Source: Zoroaster sp. YZ-2022 (lineage: Eukaryota; Echinodermata; Asteroidea; Forcipulatida; Zoroasteridae). From it: a stretch of 64,000 bases of DNA. The stretch is taken from positions 13,653,695-13,717,694 of the forward strand of contig CM055820.1 in NCBI GenBank assembly GCA_029582265.1, written 5' to 3'. Position 1 is the first letter of the stretch. Each line of letters begins with the position of its first letter. The position numbers were made by a program, and so were the translations under genes. The notes below the pieces were generated by a model. The model saw nothing but the letters and a program-made list of their open reading frames with translations, had not been told where the DNA came from and searched no databases. Below, in pieces: positions 10,623-21,484 of this stretch.

Positions 10623-12119
10623 ATGAAAGAAAAGCGGCAGAAATCTGAGGTGGAAAAGGTACTTACACTACCCAACCCAAGCCTTAGTCCCCGCTATGGC
10701 TTATTTGTGGATGGCGTGATAAGGAAAACAAAGTGTCATTTTTTGATTGACACTGGTGCAACTGATACGCTTGTCAGTAGTAAAGTGTATTACGAGATAC
10801 CTAGAGAACAGAGACCCGTCTTAGAGACGGATAAAGTGCGAGTTAGACAAGTGGATGGAAGTCCTCTGCCAGTACTGGGGAGCGCATGGGTTGATGTTCA
10901 GGTTGGACGAACAACGCACCCAGTTAGAGTGATTTTTGCGGAGATGAAGTACTCCGGAATTTTAGGGATGGATTTCATTTTGCCCACAGGGGGTAATTTG
11001 GATTTCCAGATAAAAGAGTGGAGAATAAATGGTGAGAGAATAAAGTGCACAAGTAGTGCTGGAGAGCCATTTATAGGGAGGGTTGTGGTTGCAGAGACAA
11101 CCATAATTCCTTCGGGGCATGAGGCAGTAGTGCCAGGCATTATTGCTAGAAGAGATGAAGAGTTTGCTGGGCCAGCCATAGTTGAGCCTATAGAGGGAGG
11201 CGGAGACTTAGCCCAGAAAGGCTTGGTTTTAGCTAGGTCGCTAGTGGAGTCAGGGAACCAAGTTGATCCCTTGCGGGTGTTTAACCCAGGAAAAGAGAAA
11301 AGAGTGGCTCGTAAGGGGATCACCGTGGGATTAATTTCCACCGTGGAACCTGAGGCAATTAGAGATGAGGCCAACGAGTCTAGTGAGGCAAAACAGGGTT
11401 TGCCTAAGCATCTACGAGACTTGTACGCAAGAAGTACAGATAAAGTAGAAGACGAGTACCATGGTCGAGTAAGGAAGTGCTTGGTAGAGTTCCAAGACGT
11501 TTTCTCCAGTGGTGATGAAGATATTGGTAGGACGGATGTGGTGAAACATCACATATCCACTGGAGATGCAAGACCGGTAAAAGAGAGACCACGAAGGCAC
11601 CCTGAGAGTGTGCAAAGAGAGATACAGAGATAGGTCATTGACCTAGAGAAACGAGGAGTGATAGAACCTTCAGATAGTCCGTGGGCAGCCAATGTTGTGC
11701 TGGTAGGCAAGAAAGACGGGACCAGACGTTTCTGTGTAGATTACAGAAAGTTAAACGCGGTCACTATAAAAGATGCCTACCCGGTCCCTCGCATTGATGA
11801 GACATTCGATGCATTAAATGGCGCCAAGTGGTTCTCAACACTCGATTTGTCTTCAGGATACTGGCAGGTCGCCTTAGATGATGACGCCAGTCAGAAGTCA
11901 TCATTTGTTGTGAGAAATGGACTGTACAGATGGAAATGTATGCCATTGGGCTCTGTAATGCCCCGGCTACATTTGAGAGACTTATGGAGAAGGTCATGTC
12001 AGGGTTACAGTAGGAAATCCTGTTGATCTATTTAGACGATATAATTGTCTTTGGTAAGACAGTTACAGAGATGATAGAGAGGCTGAAAGTGGTGTTCAGT
12101 AGACTTAGGCAGGCAGGGT
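10623..12119 (+). pseudogene. pol: pol 5' part: protease and reverse transcriptase fingers/palm
   Basis: The protease active site is FLIDTGATDTLVS (about 10741-10779), of the retropepsin D-T/S-G type. RT follows with YRKLNAVTIKDAYPVPRID and FSTLDLSSGYWQ (first catalytic Asp). The palm motif IYLDDIIVFGKT is near 12028-12060. Breaks are in-frame TAG at 11631-11633, a one-base shift near 11951 and a TAG near 12010. A Kolobok-like element then interrupts the gene at 12120. The order PR-RT-RH-IN is that of Ty3/Gypsy, not Ty1/Copia. Non-functional as it stands. Confidence 0.9.
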
Positions 12120-12123
12120 TTAA

Positions 12124-12802
12124 AGGGGGACTGACATCCTTTATTGTGTGTGTACTTAAGGCGTTTTGTAATAAAATATTGTTTTTGAGACCCACCTGTG
12201 TCTATTTAATCATTGATTTCTGAGTACAAGTATTTTAAAACAATGTTTGAAGTGTTTGGGGGAGGCAACCCCGCCCATGGTGGAAGTTTCATTTGCATAA
12301 GATATGTGACGTAAGGTCGGGAAGATCCGATGTGTACATGATGTACATGTACATACAAACGTTTCACACACGTAGCGTCGATTTCATTTCTTCCGTGATT
12401 TTTGTTTCCGGAACTAATAAAATGCCGGGAAGATGTGTTTCTGCAGGATGCAACAACACCACCAAAGACGGTGTTAGCCTTCATCTGTTCGCAAGTGACC
12501 CAAAAATCGCCGTATTTGGACGAGCAAAGTTCGACTGACAAGAGTAAAGTGGTCAGGTCCATCGGCTCACATAGTTTTGTGCAGCGATCATTTTGAGCCG
12601 AGTTTTGAGCCGAATTTCTCTTCCCGACATGACGTCACGAACAGCTCCTCCGTAAAAGTGGGGGGCATTTTTACAATGGTAAAATAACACTCTCAAAAAC
12701 AATAAAAACACAAAACAAAAATTGTATTGATCTTTTACTGATATAAAAGAATACAACGATCACATATTTAACTGTTTGATTTAAATCCATGTCAGTCCCC
12801 CT
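12124..12802 (+). mobile_element. Kolobok-like TTAA element inserted in the RT gene
   Basis: Terminal inverted repeats AGGGGGACTGACAT / ATGTCAGTCCCCCT are flanked by TTAA on both sides (12120-12123, 12803-12806). Removing the element and one TTAA restores an unbroken RT reading across the site, so the insertion is precise and younger than the LTR element. A THAP-finger ORF lies inside. TTAA duplication plus THAP is characteristic of Kolobok transposons. At 679 bp it cannot hold a full transposase. Confidence 0.9.
12422..12625 (+). pseudogene. THAP zinc-finger fragment of Kolobok-type transposase
   Basis: From ATG 12422 the frame begins MPGRCVSAGCNNTTKDGVSL, the C-x4-C start of a THAP finger, and reaches FASDPK. 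After a frame shift near 12505 the second half continues with W...V...PSAHIVLCSDHFEPSF, which supplies the C-x2-H of the THAP C2CH signature. No catalytic domain follows. THAP domains bind transposon ends. Confidence 0.8.
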
Positions 12803-12806
12803 TTAA

Positions 12807-13500
12807 GTTAAAGCCAAGTAAGTGCCATTTGTTTAAAGAGTCGGTGACCTATTTGGGACACATAGTGACGGCAGAGGGCATAGCCACCGATCCGAAGAAG
12901 ATACAGGCAATACCAGATTGGCCTGTTCCAAAGAGTGTGAGGGACGTAAGAAGTTTTCTTGGCCTTGCGTCCTATTACCGAAAGTTTATACAGGGTTTTG
13001 CAGAGATAGCTAGTCCTTTGCATGCCCTTACAGAGAAGTCAAGAGTGTTTGAGTGGAGTGAGTCATGCCAGAACGCATTTGACGAACTGAAGAGTAGACT
13101 GCAGACAACCCCGATATTGTCTTACCCCATGCCGGAGGGAGACTTTATCCTAGACACCGATGCAAGTGGTGACGGCATTGGGGCGGTGTTGTCTCAAATG
13201 CAAGAGGGTGAAGAGAGAGTTTTGGCTTATGCTAGCCGCAAGCTTAGCAAGCCAGAGAGAAACTATTGTGTCACCCGCAGAGAGTTGTTGGCTGTAGTCG
13301 TGTATACTTGAAGAGTTTCAAACAGTACTTATACGGCAGGAAGGTCACAATTAGAACTGACCATAGTGCCTTGAGATGGATTCTTAATTTTAAGAACCCG
13401 GAAGGACAGATGGCGCGTTGGCTCGAAGTAATTTCTGAGTACGACATAGAAATTCGGCACAGAGCTGGAAAGAAACACGGCAACGCTGACGGGTTGTCAA
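12807..13500 (+). pseudogene. pol: pol middle part: RT thumb and RNase H
   Basis: Resumes after the Kolobok insertion with YLGHIVTAEGIATDPKKI and VRSFLGLASYYRKFI, the Ty3/Gypsy RT thumb/connection signature. RNase H follows with ILDTDASGDGIGAVLSQ (first Asp), YCVTRRELLAVV (Glu) and IRTDHSALRWI (Asp), ending at NADGLSRR. A one-base shift near 13305, in the middle of RNase H, breaks the frame. Confidence 0.88.
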
Positions 13501-15196
13501 GGCGACCCTGCAAGCAGTGTGGCCGGGAAGAAACGGTAGAAGTGGAAAGGTTAGAGGAGACGTTAGAGAAGACGTCGGAGAGAAAAGAGGAAAAAAAGGA
13601 TAAACTGTTGGTTAGGGGCATAGCGGCCCAACCAAGTATCCCGGTGGAGGCTCTCAGAAAAGCCCAAGTGGAGGATGAGACCATAAGTTGGGTCTTAAGT
13701 GCCAAGGAGGAGGGCAAGGACCGTCCGGAGTGGAGGGAGATTTCCCACTTGACGACGGCTCATAAGACATATTGGTCTTATTGGGACCAATTATGTGTGA
13801 GAGATGAGTTGGTTCATAAGAGATGGGAGTCAGACGATGGCAAAGTAGTAAGATGGCTACTAGTGGTGCCTCAGAATTTAAGGAAGGAGATACTGGGAGA
13901 AGTGCACGGTGGACAGCTCAGTGGTCACTTGGGCATAAAGAAAACCTTGGCGAAGATGAAGTTTAGATACTTCTGGCCGGGTATGTCCGCAGACGTACGC
14001 TCCTTCATAAGGGGTTGTGACCTGTGTGCGAGAAGAAAGTCCCCTGCGAAGAAAGGTATCGCTCCCTTGCAGCAGTATCTGGTAGGAGTTCCCATGGAGA
14101 GAGTAGCAATAGATTTGCTTGGGCCACTACCCAAGACAGAGAATGGGAACCAGTGGATCCTAGTCATAGGAGATTACTGTACAAAATGGATGGAAGCGTT
14201 TCCATTGCCAGATGCAACAGCGAGTTCAGTAGCACTCAAGCTAGTGCAGGAATTTGTGTGTAGGTTCGGAGTTCCGCAAGAGCTTCATTCCGACCAAGGC
14301 ACCAATTTTGAGTCAGAAGTGTTCAGAGAGATGTGCCAAGTACTAGGAGTGACAAAAACCAGGACAACCGCCTATAATCCCAAGTCAGACGGGATGGTGG
14401 AGCGGTTTAACAAGACACTAGTGAACATGGTGGCAGCTCTCATTAGTCCGCATGGGAAGCAGGACTGGGATAAATTCCTCCCCTATGCGACTTTTGCCTA
14501 CAGGTGCACCCCACAGGACTCCACATGATGATGTTGGGAAGAGAGGTTAGTATACCGGTGGACTTGACAACAGGTTGTCCAGAGGCCGAGGTTGAAACTA
14601 ACACTGACTTTGCAGAAGAGCTGCGAAGTAATATGGAGAACGCCCATCAGAGGGCTAGAGAGTGTCTCGGGAAGAGCGCTCGGAGACAAAAGAGAAATTA
14701 TAACAGGAGAGCGACCCAGAAAGGTCTTAAAGAGGGAGAGTTTGCCTGGTTGCATAACCTGGCTAAAAAGAAGCAGATGTCCCCCAAGTTACAGTTAAGA
14801 TGGGAGGGACCGTGGCTAGTAGTCAAGAGATTGTCAGATGTAACCTTCCGGATACAGTTACGGAATGGTGGCGGAGTGAAAGTTGTACATTCTGACAGAC
14901 TTAAGCCGTACCAGGGTGAGAAGTTGGTACCCTGGACTTACTCTCCAAGGGAATGTTTGGAAGAACAAAATCCACAGGCAGAAGAAATGGAAGCGAGTCC
15001 TCAGGTTGAGGAAAGAGGGGAAAGACAGGAGGATGAAATAGTAGAAGAGATGGTTGAAGAGCAACCGGAAGTAGAGTCGGGTGTGAAGATGGGGAATAAG
15101 CAGAGTGAGGTTGACCCCAAGGTAGATGAAGAGCCAGAGAGATTACTTCGCAGATACCCGAGGAGGGAACATAAGTTACCAGTAAGATACAGGTAG
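13501..15196 (+). pseudogene. pol: pol 3' part: integrase
   Basis: The HHCC zinc domain is visible as VHGGQLSGHLG...GCDLCARRK (about 13900-14040). The catalytic core has AIDLLGPLPK (Asp), LHSDQGTNF (Asp) and YNPKSDGMVERFNK (Glu), a D,D-35-E-like triad. The frame breaks at 14526-14528, where a small deletion and shift lead into a second frame starting at 14504. The C-terminal part carries the LRWEGPWLVVKRLSD fold with LKPYQGE and a long acidic Glu-rich tail ending RREHKLPVRYR at 15196. I see no chromodomain. Confidence 0.88.
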
Positions 15197-15239
15197 AGTT
15201 CCAGAGATTTTATTGAGATATCAAAGATAATTAATTGGT

Positions 15240-15262
15240 TTCGTTTGTTATATTATTTCAGA
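15240..15262 (+). promoter_or_regulatory. Candidate 3' splice site before the zinc-finger ORF
   Basis: TTCGTTTGTTATATTATTTCAG ends 13 bases before ATG 15274. It is a U-rich tract closed by CAG, a good animal acceptor. Donor-like sites lie in the 5' LTR (AG|GTGAGT, about 8072) and early in gag (ATG|GTAAGT, about 9180). Splicing would place the downstream ORF on a subgenomic RNA. Confidence 0.45.
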
Positions 15263-15273
15263 GATACGACAAG

Positions 15274-16008
15274 ATGTCAGAGAGAAAGAGAAAGGCGAAA
15301 GAGTACAAGTGTAGAGAGTGCAGAGAGACGTTAGGGCAAGGTGATTCCCTTTGGGACCACATCTGAAGTGCGCATGGGCCGGTAGAATATCTACACTGTA
15401 TGCAGTGCCGCTACCGAGCGACAGCTCGGCAGACGCTCCAGAAGCACTACAAAAAGTTACACCCAGAGAAAACAGAGGAGGTGGGAGAGATCACACCTAG
15501 AGTAGATGGAACAGAAAATGGTCCGCAGGTACTGCGAGTGGATGCAGTGGACCAGAGTGCATCACTGGCGCCATCTCCAGTGATGCAAGATGACGGAGGG
15601 GCAGCAGTGCTGTCTTTGTCCCCCTGTCCCATCTCCCCGCTGTTAGCACGGCCAGAGTCTGAAGATGCGGTGGCCCCGTTAAAGGTGTCTCTACCAGTCA
15701 GTGGGAAACCCCGTGGCATGTTAGCCATGCGTCTGGCCGCACCCCCCTCTCCAGTCCAGTCTCAGTCATCCATGCCATCCTTGGAACCGGACACCCCATC
15801 TGGATCCCCCACCAGAAGTGACCCATCCCCTCCCCCAGCGAAGATGAGAAGACTCGTGACGGTGCGAGTAACCACCACTACCGAGATGATCTACCGAGAC
15901 CGAGTAGTGAACCGAAGTCAGCAGACTGCAGAGCGATTCGAGATGGCCGAGCTAGAGCCAGCCCTTGATGACCCCCAGGAGGAGATGACCCGTCTCGCGA
16001 GTCGCTAG
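15274..16008 (+). pseudogene. Extra ORF after pol: two C2H2 zinc fingers
   Basis: From ATG 15274 the frame begins MSERKRKAKEYKCREC, a basic leader followed by finger 1, C-x2-C-x11-H-x4-H. Inside finger 1 is an in-frame TGA at 15364-15366. Finger 2, C-x2-C-x12-H-x4-H, lies in HCMQCRYRATARQTLQKHYK. A Pro/Ser-rich middle and a charged C-terminus (EMIYRDRVVNRSQQTAERF) end at TAG 16006. Total length is about 244 codons. It sits where env lies in retroviruses, but I see no signal peptide or membrane segment. It may be a captured host zinc finger or a DNA/RNA-binding accessory protein. Except for the single TGA the frame is open. Confidence 0.7.
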
Positions 16009-16611
16009 ATATTTTCTTTTGTTTAAAAAGTTGCATAAGTATGTTTCAGGGCCTGATTAGGAGCATTTCTTGTAAATTTGTAAATCAAAGTTTTCTACTG
16101 TATAAAGAGATATAAAATCTGTAAATATTTAATTTTAAGTGATTCATGTTTGATTCTGTATAAAATTATTTACCTTTGATTTTGTATAAAGAGAAGGAAA
16201 AAAAAGACGAGAGGAGAACGTTGTTAAATTACTTAAGTTCCAGCTAAAGTCAAACTTAAGTTAAGTTTAGTTAAAAAGAGAGAGAACTAGTTGCAAACTT
16301 AAGATTCAAAATTTATTTTGTATAAGAGCGATACACATTTATTTTTGTATAAAAGTGGACGTTTTTGCTAAACGAAAATGTAGGGTCTTTATTTTTCTTA
16401 AAAACTTAAAGAAAACTAAAGTTTAGCTGTTTAAAGAAACACTTGTTTTTTTTATTGCCCATGTATAAAGTTTAAAAACTCTGTGAATATTTAATGAGTT
16501 AAAAATTCACGTTGTGTTGAGTAGACTTGTGCCGGTCACACGTCTCGTTTGGTCATAGGTTTTAGCTGGTTGGACTGGGGCCGGGGACAGTCCAAGCTAA
16601 GCTTGGGCCTG
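16009..16611 (+). other. 3' untranslated region of the Ty3/Gypsy element
   Basis: AT-rich and non-coding, with several TTGTATAAA-like repeats (16097-16350). A G-rich segment (GGACTGGGGCCGGGGACAG, about 16572-16590) lies before the 3' LTR. It could be a degenerate polypurine tract, but this is weak. Confidence 0.45.
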
Positions 16612-17621
16612 TGTGACGAGACTAGATAGGGGTGGACCGACACAGAACGGTCTAGTCTCCCCTTATTATGTTGTTAAGGTCTTTGAACTTCAGTGCAGAA
16701 GTAGGTCGGACAAGCTACCGTGCATGTGGCGAGGCAGCCAATTGGCGCACAGTTAGGCATGCGGCAACCAATTGAGGGTTGCAGTTCTTGTCGCTGGGCA
16801 GAGGTAGTGAGGCCGCGGCCAATCATGTTGTGGTTGGGCGGGGTCTCGCTGCTGTGTCGCGCGCGCGCAGCGTGGGTTTTTGTAGCAAGCTAAGATAAGA
16901 CAGAGGGCCGGGCGCGCGGCGGCGCAGCGCGGTAATTTGGCAGTTGCCGCCTATCAGAACTCTTGGGAGGCAGTTGGTTGCCAGCACTCCAGGCAGTTGC
17001 TTATCAGAACTCTTGGTAGACGATTGCAGTCAGCGCTTAGGTGAGTTGCTTGCTTGTATTGTATGCAGGATAGCCGTCAATGTCCGACCTGACTTCACGG
17101 GTAGTGAAGTAGCGACCGAGCAGGGCAGATCGTACGGTGATCAGTGTTGTATCGGTACGGGCGATTGTGTAGCATTAAGTTTGCATTAGAGATTGATTGC
17201 AGTGACTTTGGTTAGTGTGGAACTTGAGTTAATTTAGTATAAGGCTGTAGAATCGTTGTCTCGATTTCACAGGGGAGTCGAACAACGTTAGAATCGATCA
17301 CAGAGGTCGATGTAGATGGCCTTGGAGAAATACTAAATTAGTTCCAACCAGTAGGAAAGTCAAGAATACTGCACTCATTTATGCGAGCTTGTGCTACATT
17401 GGTGGAGTTTCACTGAATCATCTGCGGTATGTTTTGGTGAGGTCCTCCCTTGGAATTAAAGTAGGTCAAAGGTAAATAAAGGATAATAAGCAGGGTTGTT
17501 AAAGGTTTCCCAAGTCCCTTTCAGAGTTCTCTTTCCCCAATAAAACTTCCGTCTATTTCTTCTCAGAATAGAACTGCGTGTTGCCGTCTCTTCTTTACTG
17601 TTTTCTCTCTCTCTCTCTCTC
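16612..17621 (+). mobile_element. 3' LTR of Ty3/Gypsy element, truncated at its 3' end
   Basis: Begins TGTGACGAGA like the 5' LTR and matches it through AATAAA (about 17539) to a (CT)n run. There it stops and GTAAAATGTGCC follows. Compared with the 5' copy it has extra local duplication around 16885-17030, where CAGTTGCC..TATCAGAACTCTTGG is repeated, and it lacks the final 230 bp or so. The two LTRs differ by many substitutions, so the insertion is not recent. Confidence 0.8.
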
Positions 17622-17682
17622 GTAAAATGTGCCAAACTTGACTATTAGTATTACGAATTTTCACTTGGCAAGGTTGGCAGGT

Positions 17683-19059
17683 CTGTCAGAGTGGTACTGC
17701 AGAAGCTTGTAGACCCCCGTTGTGAAGACAATTAACACTCGGATAAGTTCCTATAGTATACTGGCTTAGGAAAGGTGATAATTGGCTCTCCATCAGTGTA
17801 GTGAAGAACTAGAACAGTCGGTGGCATAGAATAGTTAGTATTTTTCTGTGGGGCAGAGACAAGCAATATATCCGACTTAAAAAAGTTCAAACCAAAATAA
17901 AAGGTAAACACTTATTGCCGTTAATGATGCAGTGTTGTTTGTTTGGTATGATTTTTATGGTTTCCTATTCATTTTCAAATTCTCAAAGGAGTGGTTAAGT
18001 TTCTGTTAAATGAAGGAACAACATTGGCGTTTGATAACGTATATTAATTTAAATTCTCTGGTTCCAAATAAATATATCACAAAACTAAACCGTGCAATCA
18101 CGGGAATCACGATTTTTAATATAAAAAAAAGACAAAAAGTGATGAAAACATTTTCCTTTTTCTATTCTGACAATTTTATTTTAACATTTTTATTAACAAA
18201 CAAAACGAATCGACTGCAACATTTTCCACATAGGCTATATATGCTCTTTTTCTTAAGCTCCTTTGGGTTGCTCATGAAGAAAAGTGCCCGTATGAGGCTG
18301 TATGCCATCGCCATTTTCCAAATACCTGGCCATCATTTGTCGGGGAAGCTCTTGCCTGCGAACTATTCAAATTAAAACGCACAACGCAGCTCAAAGCCAA
18401 GTTATCAATAAAAATGGCGTCATAATGTTTCTGCACCCTACAGTTCAGTCATTATAGTGCATAATTTAATGTTTTGGATGATTATTGTAAGGGGAAATTT
18501 AGGTCTGCAATTCAATTTGCCTGCCCATCAGGCTCACATGGACCTCAAGATTAAGTACTCGCATTAATACAAGTTTCACCGAAATCCAAACACCATAAGC
18601 TGCTGGAATCAGTATGAGCTGGCGGACGGATTGGTTTTTGAATAACTTAGGAGGGTTTTTCAAATGGTGTATTTAACTTTATTAGTTGGGTCGAATTATC
18701 TAACTAAACCATAAGCATCCATCTTACCCATTCTGGATATTCTGTTTGAGCATTTCTATTGGGAAATAATAGGATGAAGCTGTGAGAGTCTGATAAGTTG
18801 GCTTCCCGGTTATTGTCAGAAACATCTTGAATAAAAGGCCTATCAGTTTTTTGCATTGTTTGTCCGACTCAGGAAAATGTTTATTGGACAGTCGGAATAT
18901 TACTACTCTATTTAAGTGGTATTAATTTTCCGTACAGGAAATTCTTTAATTCCAAAATTTATGTCAAAAGTGGCCTTGGGGCCGTGATCTCCACCCCCAT
19001 CAGCTAAAAAATGTTCGATAAATTTGGCTGTATCTAGCGAATTTAAATTCTGTTGGAGT
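17683..19059. other. No gene seen
   Basis: AT-rich sequence. The 121-codon open frame at 18010-18375 has low-complexity AT-driven composition and no recognisable motif, so I do not call it. Confidence 0.4.
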
Positions 19060-19655
19060 TGTCAACAAAAAAACTCGCACCCTTATATTCAGACTCGCTC
19101 TCTTATAGGCCTACTTAAAACAAACAAATCAGTCTCATCATAGCGAGAATAAAACCATTGTAAATCTCGCACTCTTATATTCAGACTCGCTCTCTTATAC
19201 TTGAAACAAAAAAATCGGTCTCATCATAGCGAGAATAAAGGCATTGTAAATCTCGCACTCTTATATTCAGTCTCGCTCTCTTATACTTAAAACAAAAAAA
19301 TCGGTCTTATCATAGCGAGAATAAAGGCATTGTAAATCTTGCACTCTTATATTTAGATTCGCTCTCTCCTATACTTAAATACAAAAAATCAGTCTTATAG
19401 CGAGAATAATACCATTGTAAATCTCGCAGCCTTATATTCAGACTCGCTCTCTTATACTTAAAATAAAATCAGTCTTATAAGGAGAATAAAACCATTGTAA
19501 ATCTCGCACTCTTATATTCAGACTCGCTCTCTTATACTTAAAACAAAAAATCAGTCTCATAGCGAGAATAAAGGCATTGTAAATCTCGCACCCTTACATT
19601 CAGACTCGCTCTCTTATATTAGGCCTAAACCAAAAAATCAGTCTTATCATAGCGA
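19060..19655. repeat. Satellite array, 80-91 bp unit, about 7 copies
   Basis: The unit contains CTCGCAC(C/T)CTTATATTCAG, ACTCGCTCTCTTATACTTAA and GCGAGAATAAA. Spacing between CTCGCAC starts falls from about 91 to 80 bp along the array through small deletions. The same unit resumes at 21188 after the LINE. Confidence 0.92.
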
Positions 19656-20962
19656 GAACAACGCGTATGCTATGGGAGTATTCTTGGATTTATCGAAAGC
19701 ATTCGACCATTAACCATGACATTTTACTGCATAAGCTTGACTATTATGGGATCCGTGGCATAGCTCATGATTGGTTCGAAAGCTACATTAGAAACCGCTC
19801 CCAGTGTGTTAAATACAATCACTCTCTGTCTGGTTTCAATGAAATTACACACGGAGTCCCGCAAGGATCACTCTTAGGACCATTACTTTTTATTATTTAC
19901 ATCAATGATATTTCTGTTACATCTGACTTATTTTCATTCATCCTATATGCAGATGACACTAATATTTTACTTTCGGATAAACACCTTCCTACTCTATTTG
20001 AAAATGTCAATCAGCATTTGATGTATGTATGTGAATGGTTGAAAGCAAACCGACTTTCTCTCAATATCAAAAAATGCAACTATATGATTTTTAACAGTAA
20101 AAACAAACATTATAATAATACCACTCATGATCTTAAACTGTCAAATGAATCGATCCAAAGAGTTGATACTACAAAGTTTCTTGGTGTACTGATCGACAGT
20201 AATTTGACATTTAAATACCACATAGATCAGATTGCAAATAAAGTAGCAAAGTCTATTGGCATCATGAACAGATTAAAACACATAATCCGCAGTACTCCGT
20301 ACACTCTATTGTTCGTTAATACTCCCATACTTGACGTATTGTAACATTGTGTTGGGAAACACATTTCGTATACACTAACAAACTGCTCACGCTCCAAAAG
20401 AAAGCCATTCGGTTAATTTCTAAATCCCACTTCATTGCCCACACAGATCCCCTCTTCAAAAACTTGAAACTGCTCAACCTTGACAACATCAATAAATATC
20501 AACAAAACGTGTTTATGTATAAATACGCCAACAAACAATTACCTAGCAAATTCCAAGCATTATTCACATTTAATTATAATGTTCATAATTACAACACTAG
20601 AACATCAACAAACATACATCTTCCAATCCATAGAACTCGACTTTTTCAACATACCATTCGATACACTGGTGCCATAAATTGGAACACACTACCCCAACTT
20701 ATTAGACATTCCCCTTCTCTCGGTTTATTCAAGCGTAATATAAAACGGTATCTTTTAAATTGTTCCCTGTAATTTATTGATGTTATATTGCTTAAACTAA
20801 TATTATTTTTCATTATTTTGTCTCATGTATGGTATATAATGTACTTATACATTCCATCCCTAAACTTGGATAGGCTATCGTCACAACCCTTTATGTGACA
20901 TCTGTTTATATGCTTTCGCTAGGGTTAATCTATGTTTTGTCTGTCTGTCCCTTTTTGTCCTA

Positions 20963-20999
<37 letters not shown>

Positions 21000-21187
21000 T
21001 GTCTAAGGCATCCCCAACACAAGCAATGCTTCTCGGGATATGCCTCCATTTCACTATTTGTTGCTATGCTACTTTATGTAATTCTCCTACTCACTTTATT
21101 TATTTTGTAGTTTGTATTATTGTTTTACACTGCAATCTGTAAAGTGAATATCTGTAAAGTGAAATGGAAATAAATGTGATTGTGATG
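19656..21187 (+). mobile_element. 5'-truncated non-LTR retrotransposon inside the satellite
   Basis: Encodes the RT palm and C-terminal region of a CR1/Jockey-like LINE. It starts at GVFLDLSKAFD (about 19672) with a frame shift, then INHDILLHKLDYYGIRG, GVPQGSLLGPLLFIIYIND and ILYADDTNILL (catalytic Asp pair near 19949). Frame breaks occur near 20323 and 20378. The distal part reads LQKKAIRLISKSHFIAHTD and NYNTRTSTNIHLP, typical of the conserved C-terminus, ending at 20772. The 3' UTR ends in GTGATTGTGATGATT, a short microsatellite tail as in CR1/L2 LINEs. Insertion splits the satellite array. Confidence 0.85.
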
Positions 21188-21345
21188 ATTAGAATAAAAC
21201 CATTGTAAATCTCGCACCCTTATATTCAGACTCGCTCTCTTATACTTAAAACAAAAAAATCAGTCTTATCATAACGAGAATAAAACCATTGTAAATCTCG
21301 CACCCTTATATTCAGACTCGCTCTCTTATACATAAAATAGAAAGG
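21188..21345. repeat. Satellite array continuing after the LINE
   Basis: Nearly two further units of the 80-91 bp satellite, starting AGAATAAAACCATTGTAAAT, in the same orientation as 19060-19655. Confidence 0.9.
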
Positions 21346-21484
21346 CGGAGCCATGGCTCACTGCTGGATGCTTATGAAACCCATTTTTTTAATTTGACAT
21401 CAGCAAAGTACAACTGGGGCAGCTTAATAATGCTTTAATAATAAATTTTTAGCAACAAGCTAAATATAGCATGTTCTTTTTCTA

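Larger units (their letters stand above)
6884..17682. mobile_element. TIR element that hosts the Ty3/Gypsy insertion
   Basis: The left end ACCTGCCAAC (6884-6893) is the inverse of GTTGGCAGGT at 17673-17682. Similar TATTACGA-type motifs lie just inside both ends. Without the LTR element it would be about 0.9 kb. It carries two copies of the CCAAT-containing phrase GGAAAATTCGTTA (near 7405 and 7449) and a short BED-finger-like ORF at 7609 that the LTR element interrupts. I could not define a target duplication, so the superfamily is open. Confidence 0.5.

Noticed and set aside
15274..16008. env gene of an endogenous retrovirus
   Set aside because: No signal peptide, furin-like site or membrane segment; the recognisable domains are C2H2 fingers.
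18010..18375. 121-codon open frame
   Set aside because: AT-driven composition, no motif, no splice context.
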